This document shows, piece after piece, positions 29,493 through 39,965 of a DNA stretch of 64,000 nucleotides. Where the stretch lies: positions 134,856-198,855 of the forward strand of contig JAUNAB010000001.1 in assembly GCA_030527795.1 (NCBI GenBank), given 5' to 3'. The translations under genes and the position numbers were made by a program. A model generated the notes under the pieces. That model was not told where the DNA came from and searched no databases. It saw nothing but the letters and a program-made list of their open reading frames with translations. The stretch's first letter is position 1. Each line of letters begins with the position of its first letter. The DNA comes from Pasteurellaceae bacterium (GTDB lineage Bacteria > Pseudomonadota > Gammaproteobacteria > Enterobacterales > Pasteurellaceae).

Positions 29493-30659
29493 TTATACAG
29501 ATTTGACTTTATACAAACAAAATATGCTTGCAATGAGCATCAATAATGACAGTGGGAAAACGCTCGCATAGCTTCCCCATTCACTAATGATCCCCGCGAA
29601 AGCACCGCCAACAACCCAACTCATTTTGGCACTATTGCTAAATAATGTTGTGGCAACGCCCATTTGTTCAGGCATTAAATCTTGGAAATAGATCATTCCT
29701 ATCGTGGCTAAAATCCCGATAAATATTGCATTGAGTATTTGAAGGGCGAATAATTGCCAGCTTGTTATGGCGAATAAAAGCCCTGCATAAAATCCAATAC
29801 CTGCAACTAAGGCGATCCAGAGCAATGCTTTTTTACTTAAAAACTTGGTGAGATAGCCTGCGAATAACATCACAGGGATTTCTAATCCTGCTGCGACCCC
29901 CATCAAATTTCCTGCTAGATTTTTATTTAAATATAATTGATGAATAAGGTATAAGGGCATATTAATCAAATACATACTGTTACAAATAAACATTAAACAA
30001 ATTGAGAGAAAGAGATATTTTACTGATTTTCTTGGGTTAGAAACCGCGGTCAAATTTTGCGTTATTTTTGGCTTTTTCTCGGTTTTAGGGAGTAAGGTGG
30101 CACTGATGATTGCACAAATAAGAAACGCAAGTCCTGCAATGCAATACATAAAATCAAAGCCGTAATTGAGTGCAATCAGAAAGGATAATGGGGGACCAAT
30201 GATCCAAGCCAATGAAATTTGCGTACGCATAATGGTACTAAACATTACAGACTCACGTTGATTGTTCTCATTATATTCACGTGCAAGTGCAAAAGACTGC
30301 GGATTAGCACTGGAACCAAAACCGAGCATTGTGGTACCGAAGAGAATTAGCAATATATAGCTACGACTAAAGGCAAATATTAAGCAACCTAGCACGGCAA
30401 CTAAACAGCATAATACCATAATCTTTCGCCGATCAGGTTGGCGATCGGAATAGAAGGCGACGAGTTGACTTATCCCAATGCCAATCACTGCATTAATGGT
30501 ATAAAATAGTCCAACAAAAATCGGTTTAACGTGAATTTCTTGTTCTAAAAATAAGCTTAAAGTTGGGATTTGAAAAGAAGATGCAATGCCAGTTAAAAAG
30601 GCGATCAATAAAAACGCAAAGGCAACGACATTGGCAGGTTTTTGAGGTGCTGTGAGCAT
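29493..30659 (-). CDS. Major facilitator transporter of the sugar efflux type
   Basis: A 388-residue protein with about 12 hydrophobic helices. It resembles the SET sugar efflux transporters: a short N-terminus, YSDRQPDRRKIM in the loop between helices 2 and 3, and the motif FALAREYNE in the cytoplasmic half. SET proteins export lactose, glucose analogues or related sugars at the inner membrane. The substrate here is not known. A USS lies in the middle loop (near 30047). It is a single gene between rnpB and dnaJ, both separated by terminators. Confidence 0.8.
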   Translation of the reverse strand: MLTAPQKPANVVAFAFLLIAFLTGIASSFQIPTLSLFLEQEIHVKPIFVGLFYTINAVIGIGISQLVAFYSDRQPDRRKIMVLCCLVAVLGCLIFAFSRSYILLILFGTTMLGFGSSANPQSFALAREYNENNQRESVMFSTIMRTQISLAWIIGPPLSFLIALNYGFDFMYCIAGLAFLICAIISATLLPKTEKKPKITQNLTAVSNPRKSVKYLFLSICLMFICNSMYLINMPLYLIHQLYLNKNLAGNLMGVAAGLEIPVMLFAGYLTKFLSKKALLWIALVAGIGFYAGLLFAITSWQLFALQILNAIFIGILATIGMIYFQDLMPEQMGVATTLFSNSAKMSWVVGGAFAGIISEWGSYASVFPLSLLMLIASIFCLYKVKSV

Positions 30660-30685
30660 ATTATTACGATGAATTAAGAATGACT

Positions 30686-30720
30686 AAAATGGGACAATCT
30701 TTGTAAGTTTGTCCCATTTT
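30686..30720 (-). terminator. Terminator of dnaJ
   Basis: Perfect 12-base arms AAAATGGGACAA (30686-30697) and TTGTCCCATTTT (30709-30720). It lies six bases past the dnaJ stop on the minus strand. Confidence 0.8.
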
Positions 30721-30725
30721 TAATA

Positions 30726-31853
30726 TTATTTACCTTTAAACAGATTCTTAACGCGATCTTTAAAATTATCTGATTTTGGGCGTTGTTTAGCTTGTCCTTC
30801 CAAACTTTGTTCAAGTTTAGTGAGTAGCTCTTTTTGCTCTGCATTAAGAGATACTGGTGTTTCAACGGTTACTTTGCAAATTAAATCGCCTGAATAGCCT
30901 GAACGGGTATTTTTAATCCCTTTACCGCGTAAACGGAATAATTTACCCGTTTGAGTACCTTCAGGAACTTTTAATTTTAAACGCCCGTCTAGGGTTGGCA
31001 CTTCAATTTCACCCCCTAAGGCTGCCATCGTGAAGCTAATTGGGACTTCACAATATAAATTATTACCATCACGCTCAAAAATATGGTGCTCTTTCACGTG
31101 GATAACAACATACAAATCGCCTGCTGGCGCACCGTTTTCGCCCGCGGCACCTTCGCCTGCTAAACGTAATTGATTGCCCGTATCGACACCCGCAGGGATT
31201 TTTACTGATAAATTTTTAGTTTTTTCAACACGACCATCACCATGGCAATGTTTACAAGGATGTTCAATTTTTTTACCTGTGCCGTGACAATGTGGACAGG
31301 TTACTTCTGTGACAAAAATACTTTGTTGGCGATGAACTCGTCCAGTACCTTGGCAGTAAGGACAGGTTTCAACTTTCGAACCTTTTTCCGCCCCTAAACC
31401 ATCGCAAGTTTCACAAGGTACTAAGGTTCTAATTTTTATATCTTTAGTGACACCTTTAACGGCTTCTTCAAGTGTGATTTCAATGTCATAGCGTAAGTCA
31501 TCGCCACGCACAACACGTTGACGACGTGAACCGCTCCCGCCAAACATTTCGCTGAATATATCTTCAAAACCACCAAAACCGCCGAAGCCACCAAATCCGC
31601 CACTTGCCCCACCAGCACCAAAACCGTTTTCAAAAGCAGCGTGTCCATATTGATCATAGGCAGCACGTTTTTCTTTATCCATCAGAATTTCATAGGCTTC
31701 ATTGATTTCTTTAAATTTTTCTTCGCTCGCTTTGTCGCCTTTCGTGCGGTCTGGATGGTATTTCATTGCCAATTTTTTATAAGCACGTTTTATTTCTTTT
31801 TCATCTGTGCCTTTTTGAATACCAAGTATTTCGTAATAATCTTTTTTTGCCAT
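30726..31853 (-). CDS. dnaJ: Chaperone protein DnaJ
   Basis: A type A J-protein of 375 residues that delivers unfolded proteins to DnaK and stimulates its ATPase. The J domain has the HPD motif (YHPDRTKG, about residue 33). A Gly/Phe-rich linker (residues about 75-110) follows. Four zinc motifs are intact: [24 protein letters not shown] and CKHCHGDG. It is downstream of dnaK, but a small gene is inserted between them. No separate promoter could be assigned. Confidence 0.98.
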   Translation of the reverse strand: MAKKDYYEILGIQKGTDEKEIKRAYKKLAMKYHPDRTKGDKASEEKFKEINEAYEILMDKEKRAAYDQYGHAAFENGFGAGGASGGFGGFGGFGGFEDIFSEMFGGSGSRRQRVVRGDDLRYDIEITLEEAVKGVTKDIKIRTLVPCETCDGLGAEKGSKVETCPYCQGTGRVHRQQSIFVTEVTCPHCHGTGKKIEHPCKHCHGDGRVEKTKNLSVKIPAGVDTGNQLRLAGEGAAGENGAPAGDLYVVIHVKEHHIFERDGNNLYCEVPISFTMAALGGEIEVPTLDGRLKLKVPEGTQTGKLFRLRGKGIKNTRSGYSGDLICKVTVETPVSLNAEQKELLTKLEQSLEGQAKQRPKSDNFKDRVKNLFKGK

Positions 31854-31936
31854 TAGAATATTTCCACTGTAGGTTAAGATTGTTTAAGTTAAATTTTGCT
31901 TTCGTTAATCTATATTTACTCTGTTAATATGTTGAA

Positions 31937-32335
31937 TTAACAATGAGGTATTACCGATATATAAATATCAATTTTATTGTCAGGATAATGCTTTTCAAAA
32001 TCGACTTGATAGGATCGTTTTAGCAAACCTTGCTGTTCTTTTCGCCAAATTCGTTGCCAAGTTTCGAGTAGATTATTTTTATCAGTTCTAAAAATCTCGT
32101 AAAAAGTGAAATCATTGATTTCTAATAAATCAGAATTTTCATTTGGCTGCTGTTCAGTTGCGATGCTAACATCATAATAACCTTTAAAATCAGATTCATA
32201 ATGATCATAAATTGCATAGCAAGGCATATTTAAAGGCAATTTAGGCTGATTAGAAGCCCATAACTTAGCTATTTTTTCTGCCGCATTTTCATTACTATTA
32301 TGAGTACGGATTGTATCAATTTTATAGAGTTGCAT
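31937..32335 (-). CDS. GyrI-like / AraC effector-binding-domain protein between dnaK and dnaJ
   Basis: A 132-residue protein that looks like a stand-alone GyrI-like small-molecule-binding domain. Typical features are the opening strand MQLYKIDTIRTHN, the central LPLNMPCYAIYDHYESDFKGYYDVSIATEQ, and a C-terminal LLKRSYQVDFEKHYPDNKIDIYISV pattern rich in Tyr, Phe and Glu. This family binds hydrophobic or cationic ligands and can act as a regulator partner. There is no DNA-binding domain. It sits 68 bases after dnaK and 83 before dnaJ, in the same direction, so it may be heat-inducible. Function unknown. Confidence 0.7.
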   Translation of the reverse strand: MQLYKIDTIRTHNSNENAAEKIAKLWASNQPKLPLNMPCYAIYDHYESDFKGYYDVSIATEQQPNENSDLLEINDFTFYEIFRTDKNNLLETWQRIWRKEQQGLLKRSYQVDFEKHYPDNKIDIYISVIPHC

Positions 32336-32362
32336 ATTAAGTATGACGTTTTAATTATACCA

Positions 32363-32386
32363 AAAGGGCGTAAGATTACGCCCTTT
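32363..32386 (-). terminator. Hairpin after dnaK
   Basis: AAAGGGCGTAA and TTACGCCCTTT (32363-32373, 32376-32386) form a near-continuous stem, followed on the minus strand by TTTTGG. The short T tract suggests partial termination, which would let some transcripts continue into the next two genes. Confidence 0.65.
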
Positions 32387-32403
32387 AATTAGTGATAAAT
32401 TGA

Positions 32404-34302
32404 CTATTTATCTTTTACTTCTTCAAACTCTGCATCAACAACATCATCATTGCCATTGCTTTGAGATTGCGGTTGTTCAGCTTGTGCTTGTTGCTGTGCT
32501 GCTTGAGCAAGTTTTTCAGATACCTGCATTAAGGCTTGGACTTTCGCTTCAATTTTCGCTTTATCTTCGCCTTTTGCTGCATCTTCAAGCTCATTTACTG
32601 CACTTTCAATATTCGCACGATCTTCCGCTGGTAATTTATCACCTAAATCGCTTAATTGTTTACGCGTCGCGTGAACTAAGTGATCAGCTTGGTTACGAGA
32701 TTGCACTAATTCTTCAAATTTACGATCTGATTCAGCATTTGCTTCAGCATCACGTACCATTTGTTGAATTTCTTCTTCAGTTAAACCTGATGAGGCCTTA
32801 ATCGTAATTTGTTGTTCTTTACCCGTTCCTTTATCTTTTGCTGAAACGTGGATAATACCGTCCGCATCAATATCAAATGTCACTTCAATTTGTGGCATAC
32901 CACGTGGTGCAGGGTTAATACCTTCAAGGTTAAATTGACCCAACGATTTATTCGCTGAAGCTTGTTTGCGTTCACCTTGTAATACGTGGATAGTTACTGC
33001 ACTTTGATTATCTTCCGCGGTCGAAAATGTTTGCGATTTTTTGGTTGGAATCGCAGTATTTTTCTCAATTAGGGTTGTCATCACTCCACCCATTGTTTCA
33101 ATACCTAATGAAAGTGGAGTCACATCAAGCAATAATACATCAGTAACGTTACCAGATAATACGCCACCTTGTACAGCAGCCCCAACGGCTACAGCTTCAT
33201 CTGGGTTAACATCTTTACGTGGTTCTTTACCAAAGAATTCAGCCACTTTTTGTTGCACTAATGGCATACGAGTTTGACCACCGACTAAGATAACGTCATC
33301 AATTTGTGACACTTTCAAACCCGCATCGTTTAAAGCCACTTTTACTGGATCCATTGAACGAGCAACTAAATCTTCTACTAACGATTCAAGTTTTGCACGC
33401 GTCAATTTAATATTTAAATGTTTTGGACCTGTTGCATCCGCAGTAATATATGGCAAGTTCACATCTGTTTGTTGTGCAGAAGACAATTCAATTTTTGCTT
33501 TCTCGCCCGCTTCTTTTAAACGTTGCATTGCAAGTGGATCATTGCGTAAATCTACGCCTTGTTCTTTTTTGAATTCATCCACTAAATAATTGATAACACG
33601 ATTATCAAAATCTTCACCACCTAAGTGGGTATCCCCGTTAGTTGCTAACACTTCAAAGGTTTTTTCGCCACCGACTTCATCAATTTCAATAATGGATAAG
33701 TCAAATGTACCACCCCCTAAGTCATAAACCGCAATGGTTTGGTTGCCTTTACCTTTGTCTAAGCCATAAGCTAATGCCGCAGCAGTTGGTTCGTTGATAA
33801 TACGTTTAACTTCTAATCCTGCAATACGACCTGCATCTTTGGTTGCTTGACGTTGAGCATCATTAAAGTAAGCTGGTACGGTGATAACTGCTTCAGTAAC
33901 AGGTTCACCTAAAAAATCTTCCGCGGTTTTTTTCATTTTTTTCAACACTTCGGCTGAAATTTGTGGCGGAGCTAATTTTTCATTTTTTACTTCAACCCAA
34001 GCATCGCCATTATCTGCTTTAATGATTTGGAATGGCATAATGCTCACATCACGTTGTACTTCGCTGTCTTCAAAACGGCGACCGATTAAACGTTTAATTG
34101 CAAATAATGTATTTTTTGGATTGGTTACCGCTTGGCGTTTAGCAGGTTGACCCACTAAGATTTCATTATCATTTGTATAGGCAATGATTGATGGCGTTGT
34201 ACGATCGCCCTCTGCATTTTCAATAACACGTGGTTTGTCGCCATCCATTACTGCAACGCAAGAGTTTGTTGTACCTAAGTCAATACCGATGATTTTTCCC
34301 AT
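32404..34302 (-). CDS. dnaK: Chaperone protein DnaK (Hsp70)
   Basis: A 632-residue Hsp70. The ATPase domain starts [20 protein letters not shown] and includes [20 protein letters not shown] and the phosphate loop [12 protein letters not shown]. The substrate-binding domain begins near residue 385 ([14 protein letters not shown]), and the C-terminal lid ends in a Gln-rich tail plus [14 protein letters not shown], the usual co-chaperone-contact tail. A heat-shock promoter candidate lies upstream at 34435-34464. Confidence 0.98.
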   Translation of the reverse strand: MGKIIGIDLGTTNSCVAVMDGDKPRVIENAEGDRTTPSIIAYTNDNEILVGQPAKRQAVTNPKNTLFAIKRLIGRRFEDSEVQRDVSIMPFQIIKADNGDAWVEVKNEKLAPPQISAEVLKKMKKTAEDFLGEPVTEAVITVPAYFNDAQRQATKDAGRIAGLEVKRIINEPTAAALAYGLDKGKGNQTIAVYDLGGGTFDLSIIEIDEVGGEKTFEVLATNGDTHLGGEDFDNRVINYLVDEFKKEQGVDLRNDPLAMQRLKEAGEKAKIELSSAQQTDVNLPYITADATGPKHLNIKLTRAKLESLVEDLVARSMDPVKVALNDAGLKVSQIDDVILVGGQTRMPLVQQKVAEFFGKEPRKDVNPDEAVAVGAAVQGGVLSGNVTDVLLLDVTPLSLGIETMGGVMTTLIEKNTAIPTKKSQTFSTAEDNQSAVTIHVLQGERKQASANKSLGQFNLEGINPAPRGMPQIEVTFDIDADGIIHVSAKDKGTGKEQQITIKASSGLTEEEIQQMVRDAEANAESDRKFEELVQSRNQADHLVHATRKQLSDLGDKLPAEDRANIESAVNELEDAAKGEDKAKIEAKVQALMQVSEKLAQAAQQQAQAEQPQSQSNGNDDVVDAEFEEVKDK

Positions 34303-34434
34303 TTTGTTTCCCTCGTTATAAAGAATTTGTTATTTGTTCGTGGCATTAAATGTGGCTGATTTTTTTAATTTCAAGCATAAATTTGAAAATTTATTTTAAC
34401 TTGAATAGACACATTTAATTATCGTGTTACCCTA

Positions 34435-34464
34435 AATAAGGGCATTGTAATAAACTTCAAGGGG
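34435..34464 (-). promoter_or_regulatory. Sigma-32 type promoter of dnaK
   Basis: On the minus strand CCCCTTGAA (34464-34456) matches the sigma-32 -35 element. After 13 bases CCCTTATTT (34442-34434) is a fair -10 (consensus CCCCATNT). The element is about 130 bases before the dnaK start, giving a long leader. Confidence 0.6.
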
Positions 34465-34567
34465 AATTTTTCATTTTCTTAAGGGATTTTGTTATTTTAT
34501 TGTTACAAAAAAGCAACTATGGTAAATTATGGAAATTTTTCAACCTAACCTTAAGGAACAGATACCA

Positions 34568-35980
34568 ATGAAAAAATCAACGATCGCAACGGCTGTTGTG
34601 GTGGTACTGGGAGCGGTATGGTGTGGCGGTGCTTGGTACACAGGAAAAACCATTGAGTCCGAATATCAAAAATTTACCACGCAATTTAATGAGCAACAAA
34701 AGCATAATCATATTCAAATTCAAAACGTAAAGTTGCAACGTCACTTTTTTAGTTCTGATCTAAGTTATGATTTGGTATTGACACTAGATGATAAACCATT
34801 AACTATCCCGTTAACAGGCACCTTGTATCACGGGCCGCTGCCACTGGATAGATTACGCCAATTTAAATTAACGCCAATGATGGCATCAAGTGAATTTGAA
34901 TTAGTAAAAAATGATGATACGCAATCCGCATTTGCAGTGGCACAAGAGGAAAATCCATTTCATTTACAGACCGCGGTCAGTTATGGACGTAAAATTGATG
35001 CACAAGCAACCTCCCCGATGTTTGAGTTAACTGGCGGAGATGGCGGAAAGTTTGTCTGGAAAAATATGACCGTAAAATCCGAGTTTGATAATCTATCTAT
35101 CAGTGATTTGTCATTACAAGCTGAAAATATTCATTACTCAATGGATAAAGATGTAGTTAATAATAATTCTATTTCTCATTTTACTGCCAATTTTAATAAC
35201 TTTAGTCTGAAAGGCAACTTCACTCAAGTATCTGATTATAACAATATCTATACAGGTTCAATGCAAATGAATTCTGATGTGGCCTATAACTATCAGACGG
35301 TTACGAATGAATCCTTTCCTGTTAAACTGTCGGGATTGAGTGTGGATTATAACACCACAGTGCAAGACAAATTTCTTAATTTAACATTAAAAAGTGAAAT
35401 AAATGACGTGAATGCACGTAATCAGGATTTGGGGCAATTAAAATTAGACGGGACATTAACGCATATCCCCTTAGCTGAATTAAGCAAGGCTTATCCGTTT
35501 CAGGACGCTGCACTTTTTGACGAATTCGCACAAGCGTTGTTAAAAGCTCAGACAGAGCTGAAACTTGACTTAGCTTATCACAACCCAAAGGGCAAGTTAG
35601 AGAGTAAATTAGATGTCGCATTAAATAAAATTGAAGGGGATTTTAAGGCAAGTTTAAACAACAATGCTAGTTTATCATTCTTAAAACAACTTGATTTCAG
35701 TGCAAAAGCTGATAAATCGGCGATTTATTACGCAATCAAGGCTTTGGCTAATCTGCAGTCAGGACAAGAAGAATTGGGCGAAGAACAAATTACGCAATTA
35801 GTTAATCAATCACTAGAAGCTGCGGTCAAAAATCAGCTTTTACAAGATAAGGGCAATGAAGTGTTAACTGAGCTGCATTTAGATAAAACGGGAAATGCAT
35901 TAGATTTGAATGGGAAGCAAATACCAGGGGCAGCCGTGGTATTTGGCTTATTTATGGCATTATCTCAATATTCTCATTAA
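34568..35980 (+). CDS. YdgA-family (DUF945) protein
   Basis: A 470-residue protein with a single N-terminal hydrophobic segment (MKKSTIATAVVVVLGAVWCGGAWYTG broken at about residue 24), followed by a long, mainly beta domain facing the periplasm. GKTIESEYQ just after the membrane anchor and the TLYHGPLPLDRL segment near 86-97 are typical of the YdgA/DUF945 family, whose function is not known. The frame extends to 34529, but the ATG at 34568 follows AAGGAACAGATACC. It is a single gene divergent from dnaK, ending before a USS hairpin. A complete USS core lies inside at 34972. Confidence 0.8.
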   Translation: MKKSTIATAVVVVLGAVWCGGAWYTGKTIESEYQKFTTQFNEQQKHNHIQIQNVKLQRHFFSSDLSYDLVLTLDDKPLTIPLTGTLYHGPLPLDRLRQFKLTPMMASSEFELVKNDDTQSAFAVAQEENPFHLQTAVSYGRKIDAQATSPMFELTGGDGGKFVWKNMTVKSEFDNLSISDLSLQAENIHYSMDKDVVNNNSISHFTANFNNFSLKGNFTQVSDYNNIYTGSMQMNSDVAYNYQTVTNESFPVKLSGLSVDYNTTVQDKFLNLTLKSEINDVNARNQDLGQLKLDGTLTHIPLAELSKAYPFQDAALFDEFAQALLKAQTELKLDLAYHNPKGKLESKLDVALNKIEGDFKASLNNNASLSFLKQLDFSAKADKSAIYYAIKALANLQSGQEELGEEQITQLVNQSLEAAVKNQLLQDKGNEVLTELHLDKTGNALDLNGKQIPGAAVVFGLFMALSQYSH

Positions 35981-35996
35981 TCTAATTCTAACAGAG

Positions 35997-36040
35997 AAAA
36001 CCGCGGTCAAAAAATTAATCGTTTTTTTGACCGAGGTTTT
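35997..36040. terminator. Inverted USS pair after the YdgA-family gene
   Basis: AAAACCGCGGTCAAAAAA (35997-36014) pairs with TTTTTTGACCGAGGTTTT (36023-36040), with one mismatch (GAGG for GCGG). It lies between convergent genes and is the left border of a long stretch without USS hairpins. Confidence 0.8.
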
Positions 36041-36048
36041 TTTGAACA

Positions 36049-36795
36049 TCAATGTTTTTCTTTCCAATAACCCAGCCATTCTTTCAATAATTGCATATTG
36101 GCATTAAGTGCCCCCGCTTGCGGGATAAAGTGCATTAGCGTTAATTCATAGCTTTTTGGCGTAATGCCTTGTCCTACACTGGCAGGTAATACGTCAAAGC
36201 CCTGCTGTTCAAATAACATTTTCGCTCGTTGCATATGCCATTGATTTGTCACTAAAATAATGCGGTGAATCTGTTCTTTCTCTAAGATCTGCTTTGTATA
36301 GAACGCATTCTCTTTGGTGGTTTTGGCTTGGTTTTCTAGCCATTTAACTGGCACAGCGAAAAAATCAGCAAATTCTTGTTGCATCACTTTGGCTTCTGAG
36401 TTGCCGTTCGGGCTAGCACCACTAATCAGTATAGGTAAACCCGTCTGCTTTTGCAAATAAGCGGCATAACGCATTCGCTCAAATGGAATTTGTGGCACGG
36501 CTAAATTCGCATAGAGTTCTTTGCTATCACGCAAACCACCGCCAAGTACCACGATTGCTTGTGCCTGTTGATAATCTTGTAAACTGAGATGATCTTCTTT
36601 TGTTAGGCTATCACTCAATGTTTGCGCGGTATAAGGAATGCTCGTGAGATAAAGTATTAAAATGCCGAGCAGAGCAGTAAAATGGGATAATTTTTTATAT
36701 TGAAAATGCCTCAAAATCAATGAACCAACCCATAAAATTAAAATATTGAAGGGCGGTAACAGTGCGGCACTTATCAATTTATTTAGTGTAAACAT
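36049..36795 (-). CDS. elyC: ElyC/YdcF-family (DUF218) inner membrane protein
   Basis: A 248-residue protein with two N-terminal membrane helices (about residues 8-27 and 39-58) and a periplasmic DUF218 domain. The domain starts with the strand AQAIVVLGGGLRDSKELY and contains LPILISGASPNGNSEAKVM and IILVTNQWHMQRAKMLFEQQG, the family hallmarks. E. coli ElyC acts in envelope and enterobacterial common antigen biogenesis and affects peptidoglycan at low temperature. The Met at 36795 follows GGAGTTGCT and fits E. coli; an upstream Met at 36849 adds hydrophobic residues without a ribosome site. It is divergent from the polysaccharide locus. Confidence 0.82.
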   Translation of the reverse strand: MFTLNKLISAALLPPFNILILWVGSLILRHFQYKKLSHFTALLGILILYLTSIPYTAQTLSDSLTKEDHLSLQDYQQAQAIVVLGGGLRDSKELYANLAVPQIPFERMRYAAYLQKQTGLPILISGASPNGNSEAKVMQQEFADFFAVPVKWLENQAKTTKENAFYTKQILEKEQIHRIILVTNQWHMQRAKMLFEQQGFDVLPASVGQGITPKSYELTLMHFIPQAGALNANMQLLKEWLGYWKEKH

Positions 36796-36957
36796 AGCAA
36801 CTCCAATCAAAAACGGCGTTATTATTCCGAATTCGTAGGCTAAAAGCAAATTCTAAACAAGAGATATTACTTTATGAACGCAAAGCAAGGTGTTATCATA
36901 CGCCAAATTTTGACCTATCAGGCGTTTAGGCGACTGAACTTGATGTATGATTAAACT

Positions 36958-37938
36958 ATGAATGACGTTTTATTCAATTTAAAACAACAACTTAAACAAA
37001 TTAATGATTTAATTATTGATCCGCAAGATGTGCTTTACTTTGATTACCCTTTACATCTCAATGTTGGTGATTTATTGATCTATTATGGCACAGAAATGTT
37101 CTTTCGTGATTACCACATCAATGTGCGGTTACGCCGTTGCTTGCAAACGTTTGATATTCAAGAAGTAAAAAAATACGTTCGCCCGAATACAACGATTTTA
37201 TGCCACGGGGGCGGGAATTTTGGCGATCTTTATCCAGCAATTCAATCATTGCGCGAAATGTTAGTTAGCCATTTTCCGAATAATCGGATCATTGTGTTGC
37301 CACAGACAGCACATTTTTCAACACAAAAAGCAATGGAAAAATCGGCCGCGGTTTTTTCTGCACATTCTGATTGCCATTTCTTTTCACGTGATACCAATAC
37401 ATTTGAGTTAATGAAAAAATTTTCACCTAATGTGTTGCTTTGCCCCGATATGGCACATCAATTATATGGCAGCCTTCCGATGCGTAGCGAAGAACAACGT
37501 AAATTAATTGCACAAAAAAGTGAAAAGAATAAATTATATTTTTTGCGTAAAGATATTGAAAAAAGCCAAATTGAAATGGAAATTCAAGCAACATTGCCTA
37601 ATTTAGATAATGTAAAAGATTGGGATGATATTTTAACTAGCCGAGATCGACAAATTGAAAAACTCTGTAGTAAAGTCGGTAAAGTTGCTAATTTATTGCA
37701 TTTTAAATGGTTAAAAAATAAATTAAATGAATTTTGGTATCAATACGCATTGAATGTAATTAATCGTTGTCAAATTCAGTTTTTAGCTAGGGATGAAATT
37801 ATTACTAGCAGATTACACGGGCATATTTTTTCTTGCCTATTAGGGATAGAAAATAAAGTTTGTGATAATTCGTATGGTAAAAATAGTGCTTATTTTAATC
37901 AATGGACGAAAGATATTCATTATGCTGAAAAATATTAA
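36958..37938 (+). CDS. Polysaccharide pyruvyl transferase family protein
   Basis: A 326-residue protein with the pattern of this family: LHLNVGDLLIYYGTEMFF near residue 32, the glycine motif LCHGGGNFGDLYP near 82, IIVLPQTAHFS near 112, FSRDTNTFELM, and the C-terminal ITSRLHGHIFSCLLG near 285. Known members place pyruvate ketals on sugars using phosphoenolpyruvate. Some members of the fold have other roles, so pyruvylation is likely but not certain. It is the first gene of the polysaccharide locus and overlaps the flippase gene by 17 bases. A degenerate USS lies within (near 37347). Confidence 0.85.
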   Translation: MNDVLFNLKQQLKQINDLIIDPQDVLYFDYPLHLNVGDLLIYYGTEMFFRDYHINVRLRRCLQTFDIQEVKKYVRPNTTILCHGGGNFGDLYPAIQSLREMLVSHFPNNRIIVLPQTAHFSTQKAMEKSAAVFSAHSDCHFFSRDTNTFELMKKFSPNVLLCPDMAHQLYGSLPMRSEEQRKLIAQKSEKNKLYFLRKDIEKSQIEMEIQATLPNLDNVKDWDDILTSRDRQIEKLCSKVGKVANLLHFKWLKNKLNEFWYQYALNVINRCQIQFLARDEIITSRLHGHIFSCLLGIENKVCDNSYGKNSAYFNQWTKDIHYAEKY

Positions 37939-39136
37939 GTCATATAATGACTTATTTAAATTAATTAGTGTTACTGTATTAAGTTTGGGACTGACAATGA
38001 TCAGTTCATTTGCACTTGCTCATTTGTTATCTGTTGATGATCGTGGGTTACATCAATTATTTGTAACTTCGATTTCTTATGTAGGTTCTATCTCAACAGG
38101 TGGGGTAGGATTTGCGATAGCATTATGTATGCGTAATAATCAATATAAAAACTGGAAAACCTATTTTTTAGTATTTTTAGGTTTTTCTGTTCTTGTTGCA
38201 GTAATTGCATTATATTTATTTACTTTTACAGCATTTCATCTTTTATTTATTCTGAATGTAGTATTAACAGCACTGTTAACTATGACATTAGAGAAGTGTA
38301 AAATTGATAGTAAACTTAAAGTTTATCGAGCTTTAACGTTACAACAGCCAATTATATTAGTTTCTGTTTACGGTATAACTTATTTGCTTTTAGGCGAACA
38401 ACCTTTATGGGTTTCCATCAATTTGTTAACATTATATGCTATTTTACAAGCTATTGCCTGTGTAGTGTATTTAAAGCGAATTGAGATGGAATATAAAAAC
38501 GATAATAAAAATTACACCAAAATTAGTCCGCGGTTTTTTTTCACAACTTGGTCAAAACAAAATATTCTTCAAATTTTTAGTGCAACAACAGCAAGTTTAG
38601 ATAAATATTTAATTGTATTTTTTCTAGGGAAATACACACTCGGATTATATACGGTTTGTATTGCCTTTGATTCATTAGTCACTCGTTTTATTTATATTTT
38701 GGCAGATTATTATTATTCAGGTCTGTTAAATAATTTAAATCGCCTGAAATCAGTTTTATTCGTTATTTTCTTAATGAGCGTAGGAGCTATACTCTTAGTT
38801 CCAATTCTGGCAACACCCGTAATTACTTTCTTTTTTAGTGCGAAATATATTGATGTAGCACCTGTCTTAATTTTCTTCATTATTAATTCAATTATTTCAG
38901 GGCTATCTTGGGTTTTATCGCAAAATATGTTATTGCTAGGTAAGCAAGTTTTATTATTTACACGGCAAGTAATTGCAATTTTAGTTTTTGTTATATTATT
39001 TTATTTTCTACAGAGATATCAACTTCATGGGCTTGCTTATTCTTATATTGGTGCAAGTCTAACAAGATTGGTAATTTCTATTATCTATTATTTTAAATAT
39101 CCTGTTACTAATCTAGTAGTAAGTAAGTCTAATTAG
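37922..39136 (+). CDS. wzx: Polysaccharide flippase (Wzx-like)
   Basis: A 404-residue, highly hydrophobic protein with about 12 membrane segments, of the polysaccharide transporter/MVF type that moves lipid-linked glycans across the inner membrane. SFALAHLLSVDDRGLHQLF early in the sequence is typical of this group, as is the repeated aromatic membrane pattern. Sequence similarity in this family is low, so the assignment rests on topology and context. The ATG at 37922 lies inside the end of the upstream gene, implying translational coupling. It resembles LsgA in its role within the Haemophilus lsg locus. Confidence 0.8.
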   Translation: MLKNIKSYNDLFKLISVTVLSLGLTMISSFALAHLLSVDDRGLHQLFVTSISYVGSISTGGVGFAIALCMRNNQYKNWKTYFLVFLGFSVLVAVIALYLFTFTAFHLLFILNVVLTALLTMTLEKCKIDSKLKVYRALTLQQPIILVSVYGITYLLLGEQPLWVSINLLTLYAILQAIACVVYLKRIEMEYKNDNKNYTKISPRFFFTTWSKQNILQIFSATTASLDKYLIVFFLGKYTLGLYTVCIAFDSLVTRFIYILADYYYSGLLNNLNRLKSVLFVIFLMSVGAILLVPILATPVITFFFSAKYIDVAPVLIFFIINSIISGLSWVLSQNMLLLGKQVLLFTRQVIAILVFVILFYFLQRYQLHGLAYSYIGASLTRLVISIIYYFKYPVTNLVVSKSN

Positions 39137-39178
39137 AATATGTTTTGCAAGAAAAGTGAAGTAGTCAGTGGAGAGCAA

Positions 39179-39949
39179 ATGAAAAAATATTTAATTTCTT
39201 TAGACAAAGATGTAAAGCGTCGAGAATTATTTTTTTCCCAACCCGATGTATCAGACTTTGAAGTCTTTTCTGCCATTAATACAATGAATGAAACAGAATT
39301 AAGTTTACAAGGGATTTTTGATGTTGAAAAGTTTCACCAACGATATAAACGGAAAATTACCAAAGGTGAGGTTGGATGTACCTTAAGTCATCTGCATATT
39401 TATCAAGAAATCGTTGATAATGAAACCATTAATGACAATGATTGGGTGTTAATTTGCGAAGATGATGCACTTTTTGCTGCGAATTTCCAACATAATTTAG
39501 ATTTAGTTATTCAACAACAAATTGATAGTGATATTATTTTAATTGGACAATCTAAAGTCCCCGAATTTAATGATATAGAACTGGAAATTAATTATCCTTG
39601 TACTTTTGCATGTTTACAAAAAAAGATACCAGGGACGCACTATAAATATTCTTATCCCTATAAGGATTATTTTGCAGGAACGGTCGCATATTTAATAAAA
39701 AAATCAGCAACAAAGAAATTTATATCGCAGTTAATAGGGAAAAAACCATTTTGGTTAGCTGATGATTTTAGCCTATTTCATCAGCAATTTAAAATAAACT
39801 CTGTTGTTATTCGCCCCTTATTAGTGATTGAAAACCAAAATCTAGCTAGCAACTTGCAGGATTTACGCGGATCATTAAAAAACAATATGTTAAGAAAGTT
39901 AATAAAGTATCCAATAAAAAAAGTGTTTGCTGTATTGAGAAATTTTTAA
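39179..39949 (+). CDS. Family 25 glycosyltransferase (lipooligosaccharide type)
   Basis: A 256-residue GT25 protein. The opening KKYLISLDKDVKRRELFFS, KITKGEVGCTLSHLHIYQEI near residue 65 and DWVLICEDDALFAAN near 92 are the three GT25 signatures. WLADDFSLF near 200 supplies a second acidic motif. Enzymes of this family usually add galactose in lipooligosaccharide. The frame begins at 39140, but the ATG at 39179 follows GTGGAGAGCAA. It is in the same direction as its neighbours. Confidence 0.88.
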   Translation: MKKYLISLDKDVKRRELFFSQPDVSDFEVFSAINTMNETELSLQGIFDVEKFHQRYKRKITKGEVGCTLSHLHIYQEIVDNETINDNDWVLICEDDALFAANFQHNLDLVIQQQIDSDIILIGQSKVPEFNDIELEINYPCTFACLQKKIPGTHYKYSYPYKDYFAGTVAYLIKKSATKKFISQLIGKKPFWLADDFSLFHQQFKINSVVIRPLLVIENQNLASNLQDLRGSLKNNMLRKLIKYPIKKVFAVLRNF

Positions 39950-39965
39950 TATTTAGGTAGAGTCT

